Shown: positions 51,811 through 61,369, counted from the stretch's first letter. The stretch is 64,000 bases of DNA from Labedella gwakjiensis (GCF_003014675.1 NZ_PYAU01000001.1:2604001-2668000); one strand, 5' to 3'. Notes: generated from the sequence alone by a model not told the origin. Made by a program: numbers and translations.

Positions 51811-52256
51811 CCTCGGAGCTCGACCAACAGGACACGATGCTCGTGCGCGCCATCGTCTACGGGATCCGCAGCCACCTTGGTGATGACGTGGCTCTCGATG
51901 TCCGGCAAGACGTGGACGGACGCGACTACGTCTCTGTGTCACCGGTGACAGGGCAAGATTCGTTTCTCTGCGCCCACGTCGCAGCTGGGGAGGTTCACAT
52001 CACCGATGAGTCGACGGTCGACGAGAAATCAGAAGATCTCGATGAGGAAATCGATCGTGGCGAGTGGGCGGTCGCGTTGGTTTGTGATCTTGCGCGTTTC
52101 GGGGCTGCACGTGTACGCACCTCTCGATTCCTGCCCGTCTCCCTCAACCAACTTCATATCTTCAGATCGGACGCAGAACGACGGGCGGTGCTGTCAACGA
52201 GTGAAGGCCGGATCGTGGGAGAGTTCCGACCGTTTGTGGAGGCGACGCTGTCGTGA
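51807..52256 (+). CDS. Acidic protein of unknown function, coupled to 51310 gene
   Basis: 149 residues, alpha/beta: AIVYGIRSHLGDDVALDVRQ, YVSVSPVTGQDSFLCAHVAA, FLPVSLNQLHIFRSDAERRA. Very acidic middle (DESTVDEKSEDLDEEIDRGE). GTG start overlaps the previous stop. No motif recognised. The tight coupling of two unlike acidic proteins suggests they act together or are a pair of orphan immunity genes. Confidence 0.55.
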   Translation: MTSELDQQDTMLVRAIVYGIRSHLGDDVALDVRQDVDGRDYVSVSPVTGQDSFLCAHVAAGEVHITDESTVDEKSEDLDEEIDRGEWAVALVCDLARFGAARVRTSRFLPVSLNQLHIFRSDAERRAVLSTSEGRIVGEFRPFVEATLS

Positions 52257-52324
52257 CGTCTGCGTTGAGTTGCGGCGCCGAGCCTCCCTCACACGGGGAC
52301 GTTCTCCGAATTCGCGCCCGCCGA

Positions 52325-52330
52325 TAGTGT
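52325..52330 (+). promoter_or_regulatory. -10 element of the 52.4-56.9 kb operon
   Basis: TAGTGT, giving a leader of about 77 nt before ATG 52414. No -35 hexamer stands out. Confidence 0.3.
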
Positions 52331-52413
52331 GATCCGCAGAAGATCGCGTCCGTGGTGGCGGGCGCGCTGGACGAACGCCCGTCGATCGGGGCCACACGGA
52401 CGGGTATCGCGAC

Positions 52414-54045
52414 ATGACGAACACGAGCGAGCATCCGGCACGCATCGAGCGTGCGATAGCGCTGTTCGAGGCGGGGGAATGGGACGCGCTCGCGGATCTT
52501 CCCGGCGCCGAGACCTTCGACGACGACGATGCGGAGTCGCTCGCCGCGGCGACCGGCGGCGAGGACAGCGCGGAGTATTGGCACGACTGGGCCGACGCGG
52601 ATGACAGGGGTGAGGCGCTCAGCGCCATCGGCTGCGTCCTGTGGAGCATCGAGCATGATGCGGACGCCGTCGTCGTGCTCGAGCGCGCCCAGGCGCTCGG
52701 TCAGGACTGTGCGGCGAACATCGGCGAGCTCTACGTGTACCTCGGCGACTGGCCATCGGCCGAACGGTGGTTCCGGCTGGCGCTGGACGCGAAGGCTCAC
52801 TGGTGGGAGCGCGCCGCCTACCGCCTCGGCGAGCATGCCTTCGAGGTGGACGACCAGGTCGGCGACGACGTGATCGCGCTCCTCGAGGCGGGGATGACCG
52901 CCGCGAAGGAGGCCGTCGTCGTCCTCGGGTGGTTGTATCGGCGACGAGGCGACATCGATGCGGCGAGGCGGATCCTCGAAGAGGCGCACCCCGACAACGA
53001 CCTGGTGGCCCTCCCTCTCGGCAACCTGCTGCGCGACGAGTTCGACGACGTCGAGGGAGCTCGCGCGGCCTATGAAGCGGGGTACAAGGGAGGCGACGCC
53101 AACTCCGCGTTCAACCTCGCGGTCATGCTGGAAGACCTCGACCACCCGGAAGAGGCACTCGAGTGGATGCGGAAGGCCGCCCGTGGTGGGGACGCGGCGG
53201 CCCGCGCCGACCTCACGAGCCGGGGTGACGAGGGTTGGGCGGACCACGACGAGGCCGGGGATCCGGCCTGGATGCGCGCCCTCTACCGAGGCGACCTCCT
53301 TCCGCACCTCCAGGGCGCCGCGCTCCCGGGCGACTACCCGACGATCTTCCGCATCAACGACATCGTTTCCACGCCGGCGCCGGGGCAGATCGCTCACGCC
53401 GCACGCCTCGGTTGGCCGATCGTGATCGAACCGCACGCGCGAGGATTCGACCTCGCTGCGCTGGGAACGGCGATCACGGCGATCCGCGACCTGACGATCG
53501 CGGACGCGGCGGGAATCCGCGGGTGGAGCGTGCTCTCCGACGCGCGGTCGCTCGAAGAGCTGGAGATGGACGGCTCCGAGCCGAACGAGCCGGTGGACCT
53601 GAGCGTGCTTCCCCGACTGGTCGATGCGTCCGTGCGGGGACGGAACGCCTTCTCGGCCGCGGGCAACCCTGCCGTTCGGGCTCTGTCGATGACGCTGCTC
53701 GACGGGCAGCCAGCGCCCGACGTCCAGGCGCCAATCGAGTTCTTCGGGGTGAGCGGGAATGCGGCGGGTGAGGCGATCGCGTCGATCGTCCAGCCGGAAT
53801 CGTTGGTCCAACTCGTGGTCATCGGGGCTGTCGGTCTGGATTGCGCGTCACTGCTGCGCTTCCCGTCGCTGCGGGACGTCGAGCTGAGGGCGTGTACGGG
53901 CGTGACGAACACGCGAATGCTCGAACGGATCCCACGGCTCGACTCCCTCCATGTGGACGACTGCCGCGATGTCGAGGACGTCGCTTTCGTCGCTGGATTC
54001 GTGGCACGACTGGAACGAGCTGGAGAGCAGCCCGCCGATGACTGA
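52414..54045 (+). CDS. Sel1/TPR-repeat plus leucine-rich-like protein, paralogue 1
   Basis: 543 residues, cytosolic, acidic. Residues 1-300 are TPR/Sel1-like helical repeats: ERAQALGQDCAANIGELYVY, DWPSAERWFRLALDAKAHWW, GDIDAARRILEEAHPDNDLV, GARAAYEAGYKGGDANSAFN. Residues 330-540 are a leucine-rich-like beta/alpha solenoid (IRDLTIADAAGIRGWSVLSD, LEELEMDGSEPNEPVDLSVL, FPSLRDVELRACTGVTNTRM, IPRLDSLHVDDCRDVEDVAF). Clearly homologous over its length to the next gene (ADLTSRGDEGW versus ADLASRGMAEW). Function unknown; such scaffold proteins usually bind other proteins. First of three overlapping genes. Confidence 0.7.
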   Translation: MTNTSEHPARIERAIALFEAGEWDALADLPGAETFDDDDAESLAAATGGEDSAEYWHDWADADDRGEALSAIGCVLWSIEHDADAVVVLERAQALGQDCAANIGELYVYLGDWPSAERWFRLALDAKAHWWERAAYRLGEHAFEVDDQVGDDVIALLEAGMTAAKEAVVVLGWLYRRRGDIDAARRILEEAHPDNDLVALPLGNLLRDEFDDVEGARAAYEAGYKGGDANSAFNLAVMLEDLDHPEEALEWMRKAARGGDAAARADLTSRGDEGWADHDEAGDPAWMRALYRGDLLPHLQGAALPGDYPTIFRINDIVSTPAPGQIAHAARLGWPIVIEPHARGFDLAALGTAITAIRDLTIADAAGIRGWSVLSDARSLEELEMDGSEPNEPVDLSVLPRLVDASVRGRNAFSAAGNPAVRALSMTLLDGQPAPDVQAPIEFFGVSGNAAGEAIASIVQPESLVQLVVIGAVGLDCASLLRFPSLRDVELRACTGVTNTRMLERIPRLDSLHVDDCRDVEDVAFVAGFVARLERAGEQPADD

Positions 54046-55648
54046 ATCCGAGGAGCGGGGAGGGTCTCTATCGCCAGAAGAGGCTTATCGCCGCGCGCGG
54101 TTCGCCGTAGACATGGAGAACCGTACAGACGACGAGGTCCTCGAACTCGCCTCCCTCGCTATCGGGCACGTCGACCTGGCTGTCGTCCTCGCCGCGTCCG
54201 TGCTCCGACGACGCGGCGAGATTGATCGTGCGAGAGAGCTCCTCGAGGCTCACGTCGATGTGAACGACCGTGTGCCATTCCGGCTCGGCATTCTGTTGCA
54301 GTTCGATGTCGGCGATCTCGAGGGAGCCAAGACGGCCTACCGCGCGGCGTTCGAGCGTGGTGACGCGTCAGGCGCGTACAACCTCGCGTACCTCGTGGCG
54401 GAGGAGCAGGACGGACAAGCCGAGGCGGTCGAGTGGCTCCGCCGGGCAGGGGAGGCGGGAAGTTCTCTCGCGCGTGCCGACCTCGCGTCCCGCGGCATGG
54501 CGGAGTGGGAGGAAGAATCTGAGGACGGTCCGTATCGCTGGGTCGAGGAGTGCTATCCGGCGGACCTCGTTCCGTGGATCGTCGCCAGCCCCGATCCTGA
54601 CCCGGCGTTCGAACCTCATTTCCTCGTGAGTGACGACAGGCCGTTTCCAACGGCTGGCCAGTTGGCTCGCGCGGCTCTGTCCGACCTTCAGATCCAACTC
54701 CTGGTGACGAAGAACGAGCTCGACCTATTCTCGCTGTCCGCAGCCATCCCAGATCTCAGGAACCTCAGGATCGCCGACGGTGCACGCGTCACCGGCCTCT
54801 CCGCATTGCTCGACGCAGGTTCGCTCGTGGATCTCAATCTCCAGATCAAGGGCGACGAACCCGTTGACCTCAGCACGCTCCCGGCGCTCCGCCACGCGTC
54901 GGTGACGGGCGTCAACTTCCTCTCGGTCTGCCGGCATCCGCAACTCGAATGGCTTGGACTCGATCTGCCGCGGGCGTCGCTGCTTCCCACGATCGAGGCG
55001 CCGATTCGGACGCTGTCCATGACGGCGAAGCACGCGGGTGCGGTGCTCGAACGGGTCGCCCACCCGCATCTGCTGGAGTCGCTGACCCTCTTCAAAGCAC
55101 GCGACCTCGACCTCGATGTGCTGCGGCGCTTCCCCAACCTGACGAAGATCGAGATGTTGTGGTGCAACGGGATAGTCAGCACGGCGGTGCTCGCCGACCT
55201 CCCGAAGCTTCGAGAACTGGAGATGTATCGCTGCCGTAACCTCGACGATGCCGCCGTGGTCGGGACCGTTCAGAGTCGCCTCCGGGGGGAGAGCGACCAG
55301 GAGCTGGTCATTGGCCCGTTCATCTTGTCGGAGTACGGCGAGGAGGAAGACGGTCGGTTCGATCTGTCGACGAGCTCCGCCGGCTGGGAGGGGATCGCCG
55401 AGCCGTTCGCCGATCGGATCCTCGCCTCCAGCGGCTACCAGATGGAGAAGCTCGTCGTCTCGATCGCGAAGCTGGAGGGGCTGTGGTCGCGTGGGATCGA
55501 GCGGGACTCTGAGGCGGAGGCGATCCACCTGATCTTCCGCGGACGCGAGGCTGCCGTCGCCGTGGCGGAGGCGGCGTGGGCGGCCTTCTGCGACGAGGAC
55601 CGCCTCGACGCGGCCCTGCAAGCGGCGCGGATGCGGGGGAAGCGGTGA
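54038..55648 (+). CDS. Sel1/TPR-repeat plus leucine-rich-like protein, paralogue 2
   Basis: 536 residues from ATG 54038, with GGAG upstream; it overlaps paralogue 1 by eight bases. TPR/Sel1 region 20-150 (ELLEAHVDVNDRVPFRLGIL, EGAKTAYRAAFERGDASGAY, EAVEWLRRAGEAGSSLARAD), shorter than in paralogue 1. Leucine-rich-like region about 230-420 (FSLSAAIPDLRNLRIADGAR, LESLTLFKARDLDLDVLRRF, PNLTKIEMLWCNGIVSTAVL). A C-terminal domain of about 110 residues (EGIAEPFADRILASSGYQME, AVAVAEAAWAAFCDEDRLDA) is absent from paralogue 1. Tandem duplication followed by divergence. Confidence 0.7.
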   Translation: MTESEERGGSLSPEEAYRRARFAVDMENRTDDEVLELASLAIGHVDLAVVLAASVLRRRGEIDRARELLEAHVDVNDRVPFRLGILLQFDVGDLEGAKTAYRAAFERGDASGAYNLAYLVAEEQDGQAEAVEWLRRAGEAGSSLARADLASRGMAEWEEESEDGPYRWVEECYPADLVPWIVASPDPDPAFEPHFLVSDDRPFPTAGQLARAALSDLQIQLLVTKNELDLFSLSAAIPDLRNLRIADGARVTGLSALLDAGSLVDLNLQIKGDEPVDLSTLPALRHASVTGVNFLSVCRHPQLEWLGLDLPRASLLPTIEAPIRTLSMTAKHAGAVLERVAHPHLLESLTLFKARDLDLDVLRRFPNLTKIEMLWCNGIVSTAVLADLPKLRELEMYRCRNLDDAAVVGTVQSRLRGESDQELVIGPFILSEYGEEEDGRFDLSTSSAGWEGIAEPFADRILASSGYQMEKLVVSIAKLEGLWSRGIERDSEAEAIHLIFRGREAAVAVAEAAWAAFCDEDRLDAALQAARMRGKR

Positions 55649-56853
55649 CGACCCCAGACGTGCCACCCCCACGGATCGAGGACGTGCAGGCGCTCCTGCG
55701 TGACACGTTCTGGCGTCTCGATCCCGTCGGCGTCGCCTTCGACGCCGAGTTCACGTGGAACGAGTATCACGAGATCGCGGACGCCGCTGCTCGAAGAGCG
55801 GCCGACGGGGAGGATCTTGAGGCGATCGAGCGAGAGATCGTGCGTGAATTCCGTCAGGACTGGGGCCTGGATCATCCGGAGGAGACCGCGCGAGCGGCCG
55901 GAGCGGCCGTCGAGCTGTATCGGCGGCGGCCGGCGGTGATCGCGGCAGCGGCGACCGACAGAGACTCCGTCCCCCTCGGTCTCGGTCACCTGGGGGAGCT
56001 CGGATCATGGACCGTCCGCGCACGCCCGGATCGAGTGGAGCGTTTCGAGGTTCGCCGCCTCACACCGACAGACCCGCGCGGCTCGGTCGAGCAACTCGAG
56101 GTGTTCCCTCTCGACCGCCACCACCGCCCCGTGGTCGTCACGGTCGTGAACGGGGGCATCATTACGGTCGTGACGAGCGAGACGTCGTATCGCGAACTCG
56201 AGATCGATCACGATCTCGTCGACGTGATCGATGACATCACCTCTGAACTGCTCCGCGCATTCCCCCTCATCACGGCGCCACGCGTCGACCTCGGGCGGCT
56301 GGGACAGCGGATCCGTGACGAGCTCGGAGGACTGTACCTCCTCCACGTCGACATTCCGGACGCGCTCCTTCCCGCGTTCACGATGGATGTGATGGCGTAC
56401 GGACGGCGGCTCGGGTTGCTTCCCGCCGCGACAGCCGTGTCCGGGTCGCTGTGGCGCTACGAGAACGGGATCTCATTGACGCCGGTCGAGGAGAGGATCG
56501 CGTTCGCGCTGTCGGAGGAGGCGCTCGATGTCGAACGCTGGCTCGATGAATGGGACATCGCGCCCGCGTTGCGGGGGAACTGCGAGCGCTTCTGGATCGC
56601 GGTCACTTTCCACGCCCTCCTGCTCGCGTGGGAGTCGCCGAGCTTCGACACGTATTTTGCGGGGTCCATGGATAGGGCCTGGGGCGACTCGACCGCATTC
56701 ACCGAGACCATCCACCGAAGCGACCGGCTCTTTCGATTGCGACGGCACGCGTGGCTCCGCCAGCACCTGGAGGCTGACCTGTCGGCGGAGATAGCTGCCC
56801 TCGCTGCCGAACACATTCCCCCCGGCGGCCGCGGGTCCGCACTCTTAGCCTGA
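55645..56853 (+). CDS. Unknown protein, third gene of the TPR-LRR operon
   Basis: 402 residues from GTG 55645 (VTTPDVPPPRIEDVQALLRD), overlapping the previous stop by four bases. No signal peptide or membrane helix. Alpha/beta: LEAIEREIVREFRQDWGLDH, QLEVFPLDRHHRPVVVTVVN, YRELEIDHDLVDVIDDITSE, RIRDELGGLYLLHVDIPDAL. The last 170 residues are helical and rich in Trp/Arg. I do not recognise the family. Strict coupling to the paralogues suggests one complex. Confidence 0.65.
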   Translation: MTTPDVPPPRIEDVQALLRDTFWRLDPVGVAFDAEFTWNEYHEIADAAARRAADGEDLEAIEREIVREFRQDWGLDHPEETARAAGAAVELYRRRPAVIAAAATDRDSVPLGLGHLGELGSWTVRARPDRVERFEVRRLTPTDPRGSVEQLEVFPLDRHHRPVVVTVVNGGIITVVTSETSYRELEIDHDLVDVIDDITSELLRAFPLITAPRVDLGRLGQRIRDELGGLYLLHVDIPDALLPAFTMDVMAYGRRLGLLPAATAVSGSLWRYENGISLTPVEERIAFALSEEALDVERWLDEWDIAPALRGNCERFWIAVTFHALLLAWESPSFDTYFAGSMDRAWGDSTAFTETIHRSDRLFRLRRHAWLRQHLEADLSAEIAALAAEHIPPGGRGSALLA

Positions 56854-56931
56854 CGCCGAGCCGGTCAACCCCGCACCCGGACGGACGGTGTCTGGCAGTC
56901 TCGAACGACACCGACACTTTGAGGGAGCCCC

Positions 56932-57222
56932 ATGATCGACCGCGACGCGCTCGCCGACATCGCCGCCGAGACCATCCACGCCGTCGACCCCGGCGGGTCC
57001 GGGCGCCCGGCCGAGGCCTATGCGGACGTCGCGGGAGAGCTCGCCGATCGGGTGCAGGCAGCGGTGTCCCAGCTCGAGCTCACCGAGTGGTTGAGCACCG
57101 TTCTCCCCGGTGAGGGTGCGGAAAGGGACGCGGATGCTCGCACGATCGTGAGCGCGGTCTTCGCCGACCTCCACGAGGTGTCGTCCTCCCCGCTCATCGA
57201 GCAGATCGACCCCGAGGCGTAG
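56932..57222 (+). CDS. Small acidic protein of unknown function
   Basis: 96 residues, helical and acidic (MIDRDALADIAAETIHAVDP, AYADVAGELADRVQAAVSQL, ARTIVSAVFADLHEVSSSPL). GAGGGAG precedes the ATG. It stands alone between the TPR-LRR operon and the galactanase locus. Confidence 0.6.
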   Translation: MIDRDALADIAAETIHAVDPGGSGRPAEAYADVAGELADRVQAAVSQLELTEWLSTVLPGEGAERDADARTIVSAVFADLHEVSSSPLIEQIDPEA

Positions 57223-57311
57223 GGGCTCTCGCGCCACGGCGCGCCGCCGCGCCGTAACGGTCGTTGTCGGCCCTTGTCCCCTCCTGCGTTCGTCGACTAC
57301 CCTTGAACTCG

Positions 57312-57327
57312 ATGTTTGCGTAAACAT
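57312..57327. promoter_or_regulatory. LacI-family operator 1 upstream of the GH30 gene
   Basis: ATGTTTGCGTAAACAT, a 16-bp palindrome with one central mismatch. TTTGCGCAAA-type centres are typical of LacI-family regulators of carbohydrate genes. No LacI gene is in the window. Confidence 0.65.
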
Positions 57328-57337
57328 CTGGCTGATG

Positions 57338-57353
57338 ATGTTTGCGCAAACAT
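57338..57353. promoter_or_regulatory. LacI-family operator 2 upstream of the GH30 gene
   Basis: ATGTTTGCGCAAACAT, a perfect 16-bp palindrome. Its centre is 26 bp from that of operator 1. It lies 57 bp upstream of the ATG, where a bound repressor could block RNA polymerase. Confidence 0.7.
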
Positions 57354-57410
57354 GAGCATGTCTCGCCGATGAGGCATGCCGTTCCATTCACCGTTGAAAG
57401 GACTGCATCG

Positions 57411-60400
57411 ATGACGATGCGAACAACGACGACTCGACGACTCGTCGCCGGCGCTGCCGCGACTGCCCTCGCAGCCGGCGCCCTGGCGGCCACATCCCTC
57501 ACAGCGCTCCCGGCCACGGCGGCTCCCGCCGACGCGGGAACCACCATCACCCCGAACCCCTGGTATGCCGGAGACACCTTCGACGGCTGGGGCACGAGCC
57601 TCGTCTGGTTCGCGAACGCCACGGGTGGCTACCCCGAGGAACTCCGCGAGGAGCTCTACCAGAAGGTGTTCGGGAAGGACGGGCTCAACCTCAACATCGC
57701 GCGCTACAACATCGGCGGCGGCAACGCGTCGGATGTCGACGACTACCTCCGCCCCGGCGGCGCCGTCGAGGGCTGGTGGAAGGCCGACCCGACGGGCTCC
57801 GACGGCACCTACGGCGGAGTGAGCACGAGCTACGCCGACCGTGACGCGCTCCTCGGGGAGTGGGACGCCGACGACCCCTCGAACTACGACGAGAACGCCG
57901 ACGAGACGCAGCGCTGGTGGGTGGAGCGGCTCGTCGAGGCCGACCAGATCAGCCACTGGGAGACGTTCTCGAACTCCGCCCCCTACTTCATGACGGAGAG
58001 CGGCTACGCGTCGGGCGGATTCGACTCGAACGCGCAGCAGCTCAAGCCCGAGGCTGAGGAAGCGTTCGTCGGATACATCAAGGAGGTCACGCAGCGCCTC
58101 GAGGACCAGTACGGGATCTCGGTCGACACGATCGACCCGTTCAACGAGCCCAACACCAACTACTGGGGCACCACCCTGGTGAACGGTGATCCGACCGGCC
58201 GCCAGGAGGGCATGCACGTGTCGCCCGACCAGCAGGTCGACGTGATCCGCGCCCTCGCCGCCGAGCTCGCCGAGTCCGACACGACCACCGACGCGGTGAT
58301 CGCGGCGATGGACGAGACCAACCCGAGCCGGTTCGCCGGCAACTGGGCCGCCTACCCGCAGGAGGTCCGCGACCTCGTCGAGCAGATGAACGTGCACACG
58401 TACGGCACGGACGGCCGACTCACCGTGCGCGACCTGGCCAAGCAGGACTCCTCGCCGCTCTGGATGAGCGAGATCGAGGGCAACTGGGGCGGAGGGTGGA
58501 ACCCCAACAGCATCGAGAACGGTCTGGGGATCTCCGGCCGCATCATGGACGACCTCCGCGAGCTCGAGCCGCAGGCGTGGGTGCTCTGGCAGCCCGTCGA
58601 GGACCTCTACAACATGGAGCCGCAGGCGGAGAACGCCAACTGGGGTTCGATCTTCATCGACCTCGACTGCCAGCCGTACGACGAGGGCGGTGAGACCATC
58701 TGGAAGTCGGAGCGTCGTGTCGCCGACGCCGGAGGAGACTCCACCAAGGCGCCCGAATGCGGGATTCAGGTGAACTCGAAGTTCAACACCATCCGCAACT
58801 TCACGCACTTCATCGCCAACGGCGACCACCTCGTGGCCGTCGACGACGCCAACAGCACCGCCGCCGTGAAGGCCGATGGTTCGGGTGCCACGATCGTGCA
58901 CCGGAACACGGGAACGACAGCGAAGACCGTCACGCTCGACCTGTCGGGCTTCGGCTCGATCGCAGCGGGTGCCACGGTGACCCCCTACGTGACCACCGAG
59001 GCTCCGGAGGGCGCCGACCCGACGTCCACGGGAATCGTGCCGGGCACGCGCGTGGCCGTCGACGCCGCGTCAAAGACCGCGACCCTGACGGTCCCTGCGA
59101 AGTCGGTCGTGACGTTCGACATCTCCGGAGTGTCCGGCGTCTCCGCCGACGCGCCGCAGATCGAGGACGGACACGACTACCAGATCGTCGGCGTCCAGAG
59201 CGGCAAGGCCCTCACCGCCACGACCGGTTCGCCGGCCACCACCATCACCACGTCGGCGACCACCTCGGCAGCCGGAACGGCGCAGACGTGGACGGCGCAC
59301 GAGGTCACAGGCACGAAGGCCGGCACGCGAGCCGTCGTGCTGCAGTCGGGCGACGGCCGTGTGCTCGCCGCCACGAGCGGCGGAACGGAGCTGCGCTCCG
59401 TCGATCCGGCGGCTGCGGCCTCCGATCCGGCGACCACCTGGGTCGTCAACTCCACGGACGGGCGGACGTTCAGCTTCATGAATGCCTCCACCGCGACGTC
59501 GCTCGACGTGGCGCAGGCCTCCAGCGCGGAGAACACCTCGGTGGGCGTGTACGGATCGAACGGCGGTGCGAACCAGCGGTGGACCCTCCGAGACCTCGCT
59601 CCGAGCGACGGCCAGACGGTCGCCGTGCGGACGACGGCCGGTGTCGCACCGACACTGCCGGCGAGCGTGGCCGCCCGGTACGAGTGGGGCACGGGGGCTC
59701 CGGCCGCCGTGGCGTGGACCACTCCCGCCGCGTCCGTCTGGAACACCACGGGCCGCGTCGACGTGCCGGGAACGGCGACGGACGTGTTCGGAACCGAGTT
59801 CTCCGTGACGGCGCAGGTCGACGTGGGCGGCCTGACGGTCACCGACCCCGTGTCGCTCACGGTCGCCGCCGGAAGCTCAGCCGACGTGGTCGCGCCGGTC
59901 GTCCCGACGACGGTGCCCGCCCGTGTCGGCGCCTCCGAGAACACGTTCGACGTGCCCGTCACGTGGGACCTCGCCGGGCTCACCGACGAGGCTCTCGCCT
60001 CCGTCGGAACCGTCGAGATCCCCGGTACCGCCGAGATCGACGGGGACACTCTGGACGCAACGCTCTTCGTGATCGTCACGGAGGCGGAACCGCGCAACTT
60101 CGCGCCGGATGCCGGCGTCACCGCGTCGGCGTCCTCCACCGAGGGCGGATACGTCGCCGACAACACGCGGAACGGCGTGCTCGATGACAAGGGCTGGTCG
60201 AACTGGGTGTCGTCGAACAAGCCGGCGCAGAGCACGCTCGAGTACCGGTTCGACAGCCGCGACGTCAACGGAGTGACCGTGAGGTTCTACGCGGACGGCG
60301 GCAACCGCAGCTGGGCGGAGTCGCTCCAGATCCTGGCGCGCGACGCCGACGGCACGTGGACTCCGGTGCCCGGCTACGAGACCGCGACCGCGGTCTCCGA

Positions 60401-61319
60401 GCCCGAGGACGGAAGCGCGCCGGTGGTCGAAGTCGCGTTCGATCCGATCGCCGCGGCGGGCATCCGAGTGGTCATGAACGCGTACGCGAACACGCACCTG
60501 ACGGTGTCGGAGGTGCAGCTGTTCGAGCCGAGCGCGACCCCGTCTGCCTTGAGCGCCCTCGCGGCGCTGCGGGTGAACGGGGAGAGCGTCGACGGGTTCG
60601 ATGCCGACACGACCGCCTACTCGGCGACGACCGTCGGGTCGCGGTACCCGACGATCGGCGCGATTCCGGTGGACCGTGAGGCCGAGGTCGTCGTCGATCC
60701 CCCCACGGCGGACAACGAGGGCACGGCGACGGTCACCGTCACGAGTCCTGACGGGAGCACCACGACCGTCTACACGATCGCGGTGACGCGTCAGGCGGCC
60801 GTGCTGTCGGTCGCGATCAGCGGTGACGTGCGCGTCGGGTCCACGGTGACCGCGGTCGCCGACGTCGATCCCGGTGATGCGAGCGTGACCTACGAGTGGC
60901 TGCTCGATGGGGAGCCGATCGCTGCTGACGTCGAGCCGTCGTCCGAGCGGGTGGCCGCAGCGGTGCTCGCGGCCGACACCGCCTCCCTCGTGATCCCAGC
61001 CGACGCGGAGGGCTCGCTGCTCTCCATCAGGGCGGTTGCTGCGGCCGACGGGTTCGAGGAGTCGGCGGTCGTCGAGAGTGATGCGGTGCGGATTGCGGCG
61101 GCGCTGCCCGTCCAGCCCGAGAATCCGGGCGAAGAAGAGCCCTCGTCTCCGGGGTCGGGGTCCGGATCTGGTGCGGGAGACGGCTCGGGTGCTGGGAACG
61201 GTGATCCGTCGCTCGCGGTCACGGGAGCGGAGGCCGGGCCGTGGATGGCTCTCGCCTCCGTCATGCTGGCTCTCGGAATCGCGGTGCTGTGGCTGCGCCG
61301 GGTGGTGCGGCGAGGCTGA
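57411..61319 (+). CDS. Secreted multidomain GH30 endo-beta-1,6-galactanase-like enzyme with sortase tail
   Basis: 1302 residues from ATG 57411 (MTMRTTTTRRLVAGAAATAL; AAAGGA upstream). Signal peptide about 1-39. The GH30 catalytic domain (about 42-545) resembles subfamily 5: DTFDGWGTSLVWFANATGGY, RYNIGGGNASDVDDYL, acid/base Glu246 (DPFNEPNTNYWG), nucleophile probably Glu354 (WMSEIEGNWGGG). Then a ricin-type trefoil (about 580-700), Ig-like/Big modules (705-885), an F5/8-type carbohydrate-binding domain (about 895-1040), a cadherin-like and an Ig-like module (to 1225), a Ser/Gly linker, LAVTG at 1268-1272, a membrane helix and RRVVRRG. The sortase class E signal would fix it to the wall. Substrate inferred: galactan of plant arabinogalactan proteins. 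Confidence 0.85.
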   Translation: MTMRTTTTRRLVAGAAATALAAGALAATSLTALPATAAPADAGTTITPNPWYAGDTFDGWGTSLVWFANATGGYPEELREELYQKVFGKDGLNLNIARYNIGGGNASDVDDYLRPGGAVEGWWKADPTGSDGTYGGVSTSYADRDALLGEWDADDPSNYDENADETQRWWVERLVEADQISHWETFSNSAPYFMTESGYASGGFDSNAQQLKPEAEEAFVGYIKEVTQRLEDQYGISVDTIDPFNEPNTNYWGTTLVNGDPTGRQEGMHVSPDQQVDVIRALAAELAESDTTTDAVIAAMDETNPSRFAGNWAAYPQEVRDLVEQMNVHTYGTDGRLTVRDLAKQDSSPLWMSEIEGNWGGGWNPNSIENGLGISGRIMDDLRELEPQAWVLWQPVEDLYNMEPQAENANWGSIFIDLDCQPYDEGGETIWKSERRVADAGGDSTKAPECGIQVNSKFNTIRNFTHFIANGDHLVAVDDANSTAAVKADGSGATIVHRNTGTTAKTVTLDLSGFGSIAAGATVTPYVTTEAPEGADPTSTGIVPGTRVAVDAASKTATLTVPAKSVVTFDISGVSGVSADAPQIEDGHDYQIVGVQSGKALTATTGSPATTITTSATTSAAGTAQTWTAHEVTGTKAGTRAVVLQSGDGRVLAATSGGTELRSVDPAAAASDPATTWVVNSTDGRTFSFMNASTATSLDVAQASSAENTSVGVYGSNGGANQRWTLRDLAPSDGQTVAVRTTAGVAPTLPASVAARYEWGTGAPAAVAWTTPAASVWNTTGRVDVPGTATDVFGTEFSVTAQVDVGGLTVTDPVSLTVAAGSSADVVAPVVPTTVPARVGASENTFDVPVTWDLAGLTDEALASVGTVEIPGTAEIDGDTLDATLFVIVTEAEPRNFAPDAGVTASASSTEGGYVADNTRNGVLDDKGWSNWVSSNKPAQSTLEYRFDSRDVNGVTVRFYADGGNRSWAESLQILARDADGTWTPVPGYETATAVSEPEDGSAPVVEVAFDPIAAAGIRVVMNAYANTHLTVSEVQLFEPSATPSALSALAALRVNGESVDGFDADTTAYSATTVGSRYPTIGAIPVDREAEVVVDPPTADNEGTATVTVTSPDGSTTTVYTIAVTRQAAVLSVAISGDVRVGSTVTAVADVDPGDASVTYEWLLDGEPIAADVEPSSERVAAAVLAADTASLVIPADAEGSLLSIRAVAAADGFEESAVVESDAVRIAAALPVQPENPGEEEPSSPGSGSGSGAGDGSGAGNGDPSLAVTGAEAGPWMALASVMLALGIAVLWLRRVVRRG

Positions 61320-61339
61320 TCACCGATCGATGGTGACCT

Positions 61340-61369
61340 TCGGGGGCGGTGCTGCGGCGCCGCCCCCGA
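61340..61369. terminator. Terminator-like hairpin after the GH30 gene
   Basis: TCGGGGGCGG pairs perfectly with CCGCCCCCGA over a 10-base loop, 20 bases after the stop codon. No T-run follows. Confidence 0.6.

Noticed and set aside
47320-57222. Insertion sequence, integrase or tRNA attachment site flanking the accessory island
   Set aside because: I found no transposase, integrase, tRNA or flanking direct repeats, so the island is defined only by gene content and composition.
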